Of a stretch of DNA of 64,000 nt, positions 44,463 through 56,000 are shown one piece after another. The position numbers were made by a program, and so were the translations under genes. This DNA comes from Berghia stephanieae (lineage: Eukaryota; Mollusca; Gastropoda; Nudibranchia; Aeolidiidae): positions 52,473,139 to 52,537,138 of the forward strand of contig CM067448.1 in NCBI GenBank assembly GCA_034508935.3, in the 5' to 3' direction. Positions within the stretch are counted from its first letter, which is position 1. Each line of letters begins with the position of its first letter. The notes under the pieces are model-generated. The model had not been told where the DNA came from. It worked only from the letters and a program-made list of their open reading frames with translations, and made no database searches.

Positions 44463-45204
44463 ATATTGAGTTTTAATATTTTGGCCAGAAAACTCGCCAT
44501 TTAAATCTCGATCGAATAAAATGACCCTCATCTTGTCAAAAACTCAACCAGGGAATGTGTTTGTTTTGATGAATCAAGTACAAGGGATTAGTAGTGTCAC
44601 CATCACCGGTTTTGTTGTCAGTTTGGAAATCCTAAACCTCCACATCATTTATGTTATAATCTGAAAAAAAAAAAAACCAAACCAAAAACAAACAAACAAA
44701 CAAACAAATAAAAACAAAACAATAAAACGAAACAAAATGAAACACGTACCTAAAAAATTTGGTCCAGAAAACTCGTCCTTCAAATATTGATCGATTGAGA
44801 TGGCCCTCATCTTTTTCAAAAACTCTCAAACCTGGGACTTAGTGATAACCTTTAGTGTTTCATTCGTCTTGTTTTGTTGACAAAGGGGAAAGTCGAAATG
44901 TTCACCTTATCTGCCTTGGTTAATTAAACAATAAAGCCTCCTCACCCTTTGACAAGATATTGTTATTTACACATATTTTCATATTTTCGTCTTCGATATC
45001 CACTCACTTCAAACAAGGAGCCAAATACAAAGTTTCAAAGTTTATTCAATCTTAGGCTTTCGCCAATAAATCAACAATTTTATGACAACATACATGAAAG
45101 TGGGGGGAAAAAATTTAAAATAAAAAATGGTAAATGGAACCAATAAAATAAACTGATACACCGCACAAAAAATACAACAATCGTAATACCACCAATACGT
45201 ACAA

Positions 45205-45221
45205 TAATAATAATAATAATG

Positions 45222-45293
<72 letters not shown>

Positions 45294-45655
45294 AGAAGAA
45301 GAAGAGAAGAAGAAGAAGAAGAAGAAAAGAAGAAAAGAAGAAGAAGAAGAAGAAGAAGAAGAAGAAGAAGAAGAAGAAGAAGAAGAAGAAGAAGAAGAAG
45401 AAGAAGAAGAAGAAGAAGAAGAAGAAGAAGAAGAAGAAGAAGAAGAAGAAGAAGAAAGAAGAAGAAGAAGAAGAAGAAGAAGAAGAAGAAGAAGAAGAAG
45501 AAGAAGAAGAAGAAGAAGAAGAAGAAGAAGAAGAAGAAGAAGAAGAAGAAGAAGAAGAAGAAGAAGAAGAAGAAGAAGAAGAAGAAGAAGAAGAAGAAGA
45601 AGAAGAAGAAGAAGAAGAAGAAGAAGAAGAAGAATAGTAACAATAACAATAATAA
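45205..45655. repeat. AAT tract followed by a 340-bp AAG polypurine tract
   Basis: AAT repeats run 45,205-45,288, then an almost pure AAG run from 45,292 to 45,634. All bases on the plus strand of the second tract are purines. The long Lys, Arg, Glu, Phe, Leu and Ser homopolymer ORFs on both strands are artefacts of it. Confidence 0.95.
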
Positions 45656-45839
45656 TATTACCATCATCATTACTACCACAATCATCACCTTTACCACCAC
45701 CACCATTACCATTATCACTACCACTATCACCATCACTTTTACATTTCCAATCAGTTTTTATCATTAAAAAAAAATTGATACCCATCACAAAAGACCTCCT
45801 TACTACTACGAACATTCCCGTAGAACTACGGCTCAATTC

Positions 45840-46960
45840 CGAGCTGGATATAATAACGGTTTTTAATTAAATGCCATTTCTTGAAAACGAAGTTCTGGTG
45901 CCAGAGCTATCACATAGTTAAAAATATTTTCCCCGCGCATTATAAGGACGAACTGGTGATTTTTAAGGGTAGTTAAAATGTCTACGATCTTATTTACCCT
46001 GAAAACCACTTATTACATTTTCCTATTTCTAGTAGGCAGGTCTGCTATGATAAATATCAGTTCCATAGTCAAAATAAAACAAAACAAACAAAAAAAAACA
46101 ACTTTGATTTTAATCAATAATCCATGCAATTTGATGACACCATAGAAAATGAGAAAAAAAGGTATATGAAACCAAAGCATAAAATGATGCCATAAATAAT
46201 CATAAAAATACAACATTGTAATACCACCATACAGAGGGCGTACCCCAACTTCACTTCCAACAACATTGAATCAAGATCTGAAAAAAAAATATCAAATACA
46301 TTTAGAACAACAACCGAAGAACTGATTTCAACAACACACATGATGACATTCTAAAGCTAAGAACACTTGCACTGGACAAAGATTCATGGAGGGAAATTAC
46401 AAACTGGATAATAGAAACAGACTGACAAACCCGAAGTGACGCATACATTCACGAGAAGCGTCCATAGACACTGCGCAGCCATATTATATTCAAATCATAT
46501 CCACTCACAAATTGGCACCGAATTTGAACGTAGAAAAATCTTTGCGATCCACTTCTACGTCATTTCACTCCCAAATGGCTTTTGACAATGATAAACAATA
46601 AACAATACACAGGAAATCTAGTTTGACAAAGAGATATCATATTCACACACAGCTACAACTCATGTGCTTCGGACTGAAAAGATAAATTTAACATTACTGA
46701 TTTCAATATTAAAAGTAAGTTTTCGTATTATTTTTGGTTTCTCTCCCTCCTTTTTTTTTTTCATTTTTTCATGACTTCAACTTCATGTCTCCGGGAAAAG
46801 GAAAGGACAATTTAACTTCAACGATTTTCATCACTTCGTGATTTCAACTGGAATGTCCAGAACCATCTGTTATATTAAGTAAACGCACGTGCACACTTTT
46901 GAATTTGATCTGAAAAAGTATGTGAACCAGTGCCAGTGTCAGTGGTCGTCATAACATATG
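45840..46960. other. No gene recognised
   Basis: Unique-looking AT-rich sequence with short ORFs only. At 46,960-47,035 a tRNA-like segment (GGTCTGAGGTTTGATCCCCA) followed by a T run and a G run may be an unlisted SINE. Confidence 0.5.
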
Positions 46961-47139
46961 GTAAAACTACGCCGCTACGCCAGACCGATAACCAGGAGGT
47001 CTGAGGTTTGATCCCCAGTCGAGGAAGACTGATTTTTTTTTTTTTGGGGGGGGGGGGATGCTTTTTCAAATTGTATTTTTCTTTCATACTTTATCTGGCA
47101 TTATTTCATATACACTTATTCAGAGCCTTATCTTACACC

Positions 47140-47442
47140 AGTGTTCTTTCAGAGCCGTGAGGCTCATGGAGCCAGAGTTTTTCCCGGTTTCTATATCGTG
47201 AAACTGACAATTGCAATTTCTTGCTATCCTTTGAAGAGGACGCTAGTCTATAGTCTATCGCAAAGTACTTTCTGCCAGATCTAACAGACAAAGCTACCCA
47301 ACCACTGCTGGGTGGACCGGGGGGGGGGGGGGGGGGGGGGGGAAAGAGGTCAGAAAATCTCGACTTCCCCCCGGGATCGATCTCGGCCCGTTTGCATGTG
47401 AAGCGAGTGCTCTACCAACTGAGACATCGGTATCCCCATTTT
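47140..47442 (-). repeat. SINE-2, minus strand, full length
   Basis: Plus-sense TGCTCTACCAACTGAGACAT is the complement of the A-box region. A G homopolymer of about 25 bases interrupts the body at 47,320. Confidence 0.8.
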
Positions 47443-47631
47443 ACACCAGTGTCTGCTACCCTTATTTGTGTACACATTTGCGCATTCGTGGCTTATATTA
47501 TTCTCAAAACGGTGTTAAGTTGGAATAAACCAGATATTAAAGGGGGAAAAAAATAAAAAGATTTTAATTTTAAATGACAAGAAAAAATTACTGAATAAAC
47601 AACACTGTTGTAAACCGACGTCAACATATTT

Positions 47632-47778
47632 GAAGGTCTGATAGCCGAAAACAATTATGGGCTTCACTTAACATCGTTGAAATGCAATGGACAATATTTT
47701 GCGTTGGGTGAGAGTAGGTATTTCCATTACAACAATGAGACCATAACAATTTGGGTTATCAGACCTGCAAATAAGTAC
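47632..47778. repeat. MITE-L small palindromic element
   Basis: GGTCTGATAGCCGAAAACAA pairs with the inverse end CAATTTGGGTTATCAGACC. It is the fourth copy of the family. Confidence 0.7.
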
Positions 47779-48317
47779 ACATCGCTTTCAATCTATTCAG
47801 AATCGAGACAAATGATGCATCAAAACTGGATTTCTGAACATATTAAAATACTAATTATTATTAATTTATTCAAAAGGTTTCTTAGATTAAACTCTCTCCT
47901 TATCAGCCATTTTCAGGATTTTCCTCAAAACTTCACACCCAACTAACACAAAAATATATTTTTTAAAATCAATCAAACCAATAGCAGTAAGTTCTTGCGA
48001 TAAAAATAAAAAATGTCTTTAGTAAAACATGCTCTACAACACATTGTTCATTTTCTTTATATTATAAGATGTACAAGATAAATTTGAATAAAAAAAAGGT
48101 TGGTTGTATCGTAAGGAGGAATGTGACGATTTTCCTATAGTTGGTAAGGAGAGGGTCAAATTTTAAATGTATAACGTGTAACCCAAATAAAACGTATTTG
48201 CCCAGAATGTAAACTGCCGCAGTGAAGAGCCATTAAACTTCAACATTCTCTCTTTTTTTGGCTTCCGGTTCGGTTCACCCCGACATAATACCGTTTTGGG
48301 TTATAAATAAAATAAAC

Positions 48318-48532
48318 TAAAATTCCTTTATTCATCCCCATGAGAAATTTTTCTTTGGGTCTATTCCAAAGGGAAGACTGGAATAACCCTGGCGCCAGCC
48401 GGCAGAGCAGCGCCGCAAAGTGAGCTAGGGTGAGGTGACTTGCTCAAAGCCACATAGCGCAGCAGCGGGTGATCGAACTCGGTACCTTTCGGGTATGAAG
48501 CAAAGACCGTACCGCTGATCCACGCTGCCCCA
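48318..48532 (-). repeat. SINE-3, minus strand, full length
   Basis: Plus-sense GGAAGACTGGAATAACCCTG and GATCGAACTCGGTACCTTTC are complements of the body and B-box region. The head ends near 48,530. Confidence 0.8.
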
Positions 48533-48639
48533 TTAGGGGTCACATGTCATGTCATCACGTGACCATGCCAATTCCATCCTTCGCTTGGATACAAAGGTGG
48601 CACCTTTTTAAATGTTTTAAAAAAAAAAGATTCTCCCTT

Positions 48640-48805
48640 CGAATTGGACGCTAGTCTATCGCAAAGTACTATCCGCAGATCTATAGACCTGGCTGCCCAA
48701 TTATATTCTGGGTGAACGTCACCCTGATCGATCTCGTTCCCTTTGCTTGTGCAGCGAGTGCTTCTAACCAACTGAGCTGATCTTCCCCCCCCCCCCCCCC
48801 CCTCC
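48640..48805 (-). repeat. SINE-2, minus strand, partial
   Basis: Plus-sense GACGCTAGTCTATCGCAAAG and CTAACCAACTGAGCTGATC are family complements. A C run follows at 48,786. Confidence 0.7.
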
Positions 48806-48904
48806 ATCCCACACACTTAAAAAAGATTTGGCGTCTCTTTTCATCTTTAAAAGAAAATTATATAGATAGAACGAAAATGACGTCTTTGTTTTGTTTTTTA
48901 GACC

Positions 48905-49008
48905 GCAAATTTTATGAGTAGTTCTCACTAAGTTGTATTTATCAGACTATAAACGTTTAAGGTTACATATTGTTTTTGTGTTGGTAGTTGTATCCGGCTG
49001 GCGGATTT
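48905..49008. repeat. Rep-A single arm
   Basis: AGTTCTCACTAAGTTGTATT, then ATCAGACTATAAACGTT and TGTGTTGGTAGTTGTATCCG, match the left arm at the window start. Confidence 0.65.
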
Positions 49009-49061
49009 AAAAAAAATATATCACAAAACGCATACACAATATTTAAATCTCCACAGAGAGA

Positions 49062-49182
49062 ATGGCTATAAGGTTTCTCTTCGCCGGCCTTGACCTTTTC
49101 AGACGGAGTCAGTTGGCGATATTTGACAAGGCCATCAGTCTTGTGGATTTCTTTGACATGGCGGTCTCAGACTCTGTTCAAG
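49062..49182 (+). CDS. Candidate short exon of unknown gene
   Basis: The ATG at 49062 opens MAIRFLFAGLDLFRRSQLAI, then FDKAISLVDFFDMAVSDSVQ, ending at a consensus-like donor (CAAG then GTACGT). The next plausible acceptor, TTTATTTCAG at 49,649-49,658, would continue in phase as DLYILLVGLGM before running into a CAC/CAT repeat. I recognise no family. It could be an upstream exon of the gene at 53,009, but the splice phases tried do not join. Confidence 0.3.
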
Positions 49183-49479
49183 GTACGTTTAACCCTTTCC
49201 TTACAAACCATTTTCAGAATTTTCCCCAAAATTTCACACCCACCCAACACAAAAATTGTTTTTTTTTACTCAAACAGAAAAGCAACAAATGCATTCTATA
49301 CATAATATTGATCAGCAAAATTAACTGTACAACACAGTGTCATGTGATTTAGCTATAATAAAAAATTTTTCTTTACATTGTGTGATTTACAAAGGAAATC
49401 TGAATGATAAAAGTGCTGGTTGGATCGTAACACGAATGTGACGATTTTCCTGTGGTTGGTAAGGAGAGTGATAACAAGG

Positions 49480-49620
49480 TTGGCTGTAGGTATAGTCTGT
49501 AGGTATATGGAGGTATAGTCTGTAGGTATAGTCTGTAGGTATGGTCTGTAGGTATAGTCTGTAGTATAGTCTATATGTATTGTAAGTATAGTCTGTAGTA
49601 TAATCTTTAGGTATAGTCTG
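49480..49620. repeat. Tandem repeat of about 13 bp
   Basis: GGTATAGTCTGTA recurs about ten times with partial units and small changes. Confidence 0.85.
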
Positions 49621-49722
49621 ACAGGAAAATTTTACTACTTCCTTGGCTTTTATTTCAGATCTTTATATTTTGCTCGTCGGTCTTGGTATGACTTCAAGCT
49701 CAACATGTACAAGCATCTTTAC

Positions 49723-49774
49723 CGCCGCACACCACCACCACCACCACCACCCCACAACCACCACCGCCACCACC

Positions 49775-49852
<78 letters not shown>

Positions 49853-49866
49853 GTCGTCGTCGTCAT
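49723..49866. repeat. CAC/CAT microsatellite
   Basis: CAC triplets grade into CAT and then CGT triplets over about 140 bp. The His-rich and Met-rich ORFs are artefacts of it. Confidence 0.95.
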
Positions 49867-50081
49867 CAAAATTACGTATACGTATATATAATCCTCATCT
49901 CAGTTGGTTATTTCCTCATACAACGTTGTTTGTTTCATCCATCCGTTGGTATTTTGATGAAATCTTCGGGAAGGTATTCTGTATAGTAGTGTCCGGGAGG
50001 AATGCTGTTGTATTCAGTTGGCGCTAATGTTGTTTCCAGATGTAACCGTTCGCTCCAAGAAACTATATATATATATATATG

Positions 50082-50325
50082 AAGTGGCCGATTGGTTAAG
50101 GCATTGCACTGTGACCCGGAAGGACCCGGGTTCGACCCCCGCTTAATGCACTTTCGTTTTTTTCCTTGAGCAAGACTATTAACCCCCAATCTGCTCACTT
50201 GGACAACATGGGTGATTCCTGTTGACATCAGACATCTTGTTTGATGAGTTATCTATATTCCTTCGTGGAATGCTTAGGTGACGATATCTTATGATGTCGT
50301 GGCGGAAAAGGCATGATTATCTTGT
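50082..50325 (+). repeat. SINE-4, plus strand, full length
   Basis: The head AAGTGGCCGATTGGTTAAGG and B-box GGTTCGACCCC, with the body to CTTATGATGTCGTGGCGG, are intact. It follows a TA microsatellite. Confidence 0.82.
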
Positions 50326-50811
50326 TTATATATATATGGTTGAGAGGAGTCAGCTGGAATCACGTAGAGTGCTCAACAATTTCTTGGATCGAATTATTTA
50401 TTTATTCTCATCTCGTTCAAAAGAATGCCTGTATTCTCCGACAGAGTGGTTTCATCCTGTTGGAATCTCCAGGGAGGTTCTTTAAAAGTCCTAGTGTCTG
50501 GGAAGAATGTCGCTGTGTACAATCAGTTGGTGCCAACTGAAAAATTATGAAATAATAGTGCTCAACTTTTTGATAAAAGGAGCTATTTATAAAATATTTC
50601 AAGTATAATAATGATCAATTTCTACAATAATGTTTCGAACATTTGCTCTCACCAAGAATTTTATATAATATACATATATACATTTTTAAACCCTCCCAGC
50701 CATTTACCCCCAGCAACTATACAGACTGGATCATACCTTTGGTCCTTGGAAAATGGTTACACTTTTCCTAGAGGGATGCTTCAAACAGATACTAATAGTA
50801 TTGTAAGTATT

Positions 50812-51286
50812 GATGTTATGCCATTTTGTGAAAGTAATCGCCATATTAAAACCAGGCAAACCAATGACTGAACCATCCATCTACAGACCAATATCTCTAC
50901 TTTGTTGCTTCTACAAGCTCCTGGAAAGAATCGTACTAGAGCGAATCACCCCATATGTAAATTCCTGCGTGCCATTAGACCAAGCGGGCTTTATAGACCA
51001 CACATAAGCACAAGTGAACAGGTCCTTGCACTGACTTCATACATTGAAGCAGGCTTTGGGAACAAAAAGAATACTGGCGTAGTCCTAATAGACTTATCTG
51101 CAGCTTATGACACTGTTTGGACAGACGGACTGATCTTTCAAAAATGATTCCTTGAAGAAAGACGCTTAAATTTCTTTCTACCATGACTGGCACAATACAA
51201 TTTCATGTCATATTGGGAGGAAACAAAAGCAAAACAAGAAAAAAAAACGGGGTACCATAAGGTTCAGTTTTAGCACCAACTTTCTT

Positions 51287-51355
<69 letters not shown>

Positions 51356-52190
51356 ACATGCCAAACTGCGAATCACTCAAACTTGGATACGCTGACGACT
51401 GGGCCTTAGCCTATCAATCCAAAAACTGGAAAGAGATTGAAGAAGTTCTAAGCAAAGACACCACCCGCCTGAAACAATACTTCAATAAGTGGTACCTAAA
51501 ATGAACACCACCAAATCAGTATCCACAAACTTCCACTTGAATAATCGAGAGGCAACAAAAGAATTGAAGATCACAGTCGGTAACTCAATACTACCCCAGA
51601 CCCTAATCCTAAATACCTCAGAGTCACATTGGACAGACAGCTGAATTATCGCAACACATTGAGGGAACTGCAAATAAAATCTCAAAGAGAAACACCCTGG
51701 TGCGAAAACTCGCAAGAACTACACCACAAGAACGTTTGCTTTGGCTCTGTGCTACAGTGTGGGAGAATAGTGTGCCCCTGTTTGGATGAGGAGCCCATAT
51801 GTAAACCGATTAAGAAAATCAATGAGAATAGTAACAGGATGCCTCAAGTCAACTCCAACACTGAGCGGCATTGAACCACCAAGTCTTAGACGACAAGACG
51901 CCAATCAGAAGAATGCATGGAAGAATTGATGAAGCCACAGATAACACCCCTATGAAAGTATCATATAAGGGAGCACCTTTAACAACAAGGTTCAAATCGA
52001 GAAGACCTTTCCACCTAACAAAAATGGTAGACCAGCGTGGAAGAGAACTGGAGAGAAATGTGGAACAGGGAAACACCAAGAGGAGGAGACATCATAAAAG
52101 ATCCCACCAAAAGAATGCCTGTATTCCACAATGCCAGGAAATATTGGGTTTCCTCAATTTTTTTCTTTTTTTTTTTCGTTATTTAACCCA
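50812..52190 (+). mobile_element. Degraded LINE reverse transcriptase (jockey/CR1 group)
   Basis: In shifting plus-strand frames the translation shows KPGKPMTEPSIYRPISLL, then LDQAGF, VVLIDLSAAYDTVW (catalytic Asp motif), GSVLAPTFFNIY, YADDWALAYQ (catalytic YADD) and PKYL-type and TLDRQLNYRNTL thumb words. A TA repeat splits it at 51,288-51,352 between the GSVLAP and YADD motifs. The 5' part with endonuclease is absent. Several stops and frame changes show it is dead. The motif set is non-LTR LINE, not retroviral. Confidence 0.8.
51288..51352. repeat. TA microsatellite inside the LINE
   Basis: About 65 bp of TA dinucleotides replacing the codons after the reverse-transcriptase NIY word. Confidence 0.95.
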
Positions 52191-52199
52191 CAGAAACTG

Positions 52200-52734
52200 A
52201 TAAAGGCAAAATTTTCCATAGTTGTTTTTCCGAATAACATAGTAATGGCATATTTATTTTCTTCTGGCGGACATCACAAAACGGCTTTTTTGGGGGGTTT
52301 ATTCCTTGTGACGTGCACACAACTGTGAAAAACAACGCAATTCTAATATTTTCAATGTTGTCAAATCCAATCCATGCCATTGAAGCTTCGATATTGACGA
52401 TAGACGCTGCATTTTTTTGTGCTGTGGGATGGTGTTAGGTACAAAAGGCCTCTATCATTTTCAGATTCTTGCATTCTTGCGTATGGGAATTCCGGTCATG
52501 TTCCTGATCTCAGTGCACGAGCTTACGAAGTCTGGGATTGGAACGAACAAAATTCTGATTGCAAAATGAAAGAGTGCAAGAAATCATTTATTCTATCCCC
52601 CAGATGATTTTTATTTTGTTACAATTTGTTGAATGGCTTTATTTTTTTAATAGAATAGATCTTATAACATCACGTGATTGATCTGACGTATCTGATCGAT
52701 TTAAAACGTGAAAGTTTGACGTCAAAAATAGGAT
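52200..52734. other. No gene recognised
   Basis: Mixed sequence with no supported exon. Near 52,670-52,730 it is rich in CACGTG- and TGACGT-type words. Confidence 0.5.
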
Positions 52735-53005
52735 TCAATAGTCTGATGTCACGTCCGCCAATCAACCAGCAGCTTGGTTCTAAACACAGAAAATTTTAAT
52801 CTTCATGCTGGCTAGAACTTTTTGACATGTCATGTGATCAGAATGTATACAAGTCAAAACATGATCAAATTTATAATGTCTTTCTCCTCTGGATACACTT
52901 TTATGCTCGTCGGAGAAGTATTTCATAAGGACGTCCGCCATTGTTCCGATAGTTTAGAACCAGTTACTGCGTTATTACACGAAGAAGTGACGTCACGACT
53001 GTTGA
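52735..53005 (+). repeat. Dispersed repeat Rep-P adjoining the unknown gene's first exon
   Basis: Inverse match to 10,855-11,150 (for example CTGGATACACTTTTATGCTC and CGCCATTGTTCCGATAGTTT). It ends about where the ATG of the next gene begins. A perfect TGACGTCA lies at 52,988-52,995; the other copy has TGACGTTA. Confidence 0.65.
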
Positions 53006-53008
53006 AGC

Positions 53009-56000
53009 ATGTTTCTAATCCACAGTTTATTCACCCTGGCTGTTTTGTGCCTCAGCATTTTGGCTATGCGGCATCGGAGGAGAAATTCTTTGGAGACGCT
53101 AATCAAGCCAGTGAATGATGGAAAACCAATGGCAGGACATCTTCCGGCGTCCTTCAACACCTCAATACAGGAGGTAGAAGCCTTTGTACTATGTACTCAC
53201 ATAATATTATCTTCTTCATCATAATCACCTCCTCCTCCTACACCTACTTCTCCTACACCTACTCCTCCTCCTCCTCCTGCTCTCCTCCTCCTCCTCTTCC
53301 TTCTTCTTCTATTTGCTAAAGTATGACAGCTTCAATTTTAAGATGGTTGACATGGGGGGGGGGGGGGGGGGGGGGGGGGGCAGCGTGGCTCAGCGATACT
53401 GTCTTCGCTTCGTACCCGAGATATACCGAGCTCGAATACCCATATATCTGACCATGAATTCATGAAAAATCACCCGATTTACTTCAAATAAAGATTAAAA
53501 TATTCTGGAGAGCATATTCTTTCAGAAAATGCAAATAATAAAAAAATGCAAATCCAAAATTTTCAACCTCCGAATGATTATGTCATGCCCTGACAAATAA
53601 CGCGGAATCGGGACTTATGGCCTCGTATTCGCTGAAAAGACAGGCCAAGAACTTTTCGGGTGTTTGTTTGGATTCAAAGTGATGTATTTAAACCTTTTTT
53701 TTTGTTATTGGCTGAAGAAGGGTTTTGAAACCGAAACGTTCCAGATCGGTATTTTATTCTTCTTTTGAAACTGTTCTATAATTCATTCTTGTGCATTGCT
53801 TTTTTACAGTCCACGGTTTCTAGCAGCTTGTGTATTCACTTTAAAATTGAGTTTATTATTGATGCTATGCTGTTAGGTAAAATACTCACAACAACGACCA
53901 AGCAGTTATAACGTACCAACACACAAAACAATGTGTAACCTTGAACGTCTGAATGTCTGCTATAATTTAGTGCCAACTACTTATTAAAATTAGTTCAATT
54001 TAGTTCCATCTAAAGTTGATATAATATAGGCGGAAAGTATTTTTCCTTACATTGTGTGGCAGTAAAGAATAATCAAAGGAATATTTAATTTGACTAGCTC
54101 TCATATTCATATCCATCTCTTTGGCTTCAGTGCGAAAACAGGATGTTGGCAGATATGATAAGAGAGGAACCGAAAGCAGCCATCAAAGCCGCGACAGAGG
54201 GAGGTACTTGTAAAATAGAGGGAAATAGTCTATCGAACATGACAAGGAGTGTTTGGGTCAACGAGGAAAAGGAGAATAACTGCTGTAGTAAAATGAAAAC
54301 AGAGACAACAACGAAGAAGACTCCGGGTAAGCCTGCGGTTATAATGTGGTACACTGGTAATATTATTATGACACCCGCCTTTCGGATCGGAAAGTCCTGA
54401 GTTCGAGTCCCGAGTGATGCATATTAATAGTTAAGTCTTGGAAAAGGCTATTTTTACTCACATTCTATCACCGTGCTGAGCTGTAAAATGAGTTCCTGGT
54501 CGTTAACAGCGTTGTCTCTGTCCGAAATTTTTTGTTGCAATATCGCTTAATATAACAGGTGTCATGTCTTGTCCTGCATGTTAATTGTTTATATTGGTTA
54601 GGGACCCCTTGGAAAGCGCTTTGAGCACGTTTAGTGGATATTGCCCTATATAAAAGCTCAAGTTTTTAGACTGGGTTCGAGCCTCGCGCTCAGCGCATAG
54701 TTGAGTCCTTGGAAAAGGCTCTTTACTCACATTCTCTCACCGTACTCAGGTGTAAAATGAGTACCTGGCCGTTAACAGCGTTGCCTGTCCGAAAAATTGT
54801 CATATCGCCTAACAGGCGTCAAGTCCCTCCTACATAAATGTTGATGTTGACCAGGGACTCCTTGTAAAGCGCTTTGAGCACATTTAGTGGAGATTGCGCT
54901 ATATAAAGATCATTTTAAAAAAATTCGTTACCTTTTGATTTGAGGTACCTCCGCCGCCAAAATTTTTCTCTCTATTTTATTGGCTCATTAATTTAGTGAA
55001 AATGTATCTGACGGCTTAAAGCTCAAAGCAATAAATAACACTAGGAAATTGAATGGAAGCTCCAAATTTCGTGAACGAAAAAAAAATGAGGACGTTTCGG
55101 GTTTCCCCTTTATCAACACAACACGATGAATGAAACAGTGAAGAGAATGCAAGATGTGAGAACGGCGTTGTTAAGACGAACAAAGAAAACAATGATATCC
55201 GCGTCATGAACTATTCGAAAAGTTGGTACAAAATCTCTCGTTAAGAACTAATTGAGGCAATTTTCAATCTTCAGCTTTTATTTTTGTCTTACCTCCATTG
55301 GCAATTATTCTTTTTTTTCTTTTATTCCACAGCCGTGAACTCAAGTGTAAAAAGGTACGTATGTTTTCATTGGAGAAAGAAGATTTTAATGTACTAACAT
55401 AACAGATAACATCTGAGCAAAGAAGCCCCTGTGTGCCACCACTAGGACTCTGTAAGAGCCAAGTGAATAAATACCAATATTTGCCAGACAAAAACCACTG
55501 TGTGCCACCACTGAGAGTCTGTAAGATACAAGTCATTGAATACCTAAATATGCCAGACTATAACCACTGTGTGCCAACGCTGAGAGTCTGTAAGATACAA
55601 GTTATTGAATACCTAAATATGCCAGATTATAACCACTGTGTGCTAACGCTGAGAGTCTGTAAGATACAAGTGATTGAATACCTAAATATGCCAGACTATA
55701 ATCACTGTGTGCCAACGCTGAGAGTCTGTAAGATACAAGTGATTGAATACCTAAATATGCCAGATTATAACCACTGTGTGCTAACGCTGAGAGTCTGTAA
55801 GATACAAGTGATTGAATACCTAAATATGCCAGACTATAATCACTGTGTGCCAACGCTGAGAGTCTGTAAGATACAAGTGATTGAATACCTAAATATGCCA
55901 GATTATAACCACTGTGTGCTAACGCTGAGAGTCTGTAAGATACAAGTGATTGAATACCTAAATATGCCAGACTATAACCCCTGTGTGCCAACGCTGAGAG

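Noticed and set aside
45042-45836. Long ORFs of 264, 218 and 182 codons
   Set aside because: They are homopolymer translations of the AAT/AAG microsatellite (poly-Leu, poly-Ser, poly-Phe, poly-Lys).
50812-52190. Retrovirus or LTR element for the reverse transcriptase
   Set aside because: The motif set (KPGK, PISLL, YADDWAL, PKYLG-type thumb) is that of non-LTR LINEs, and no LTRs, gag, integrase or envelope were seen.
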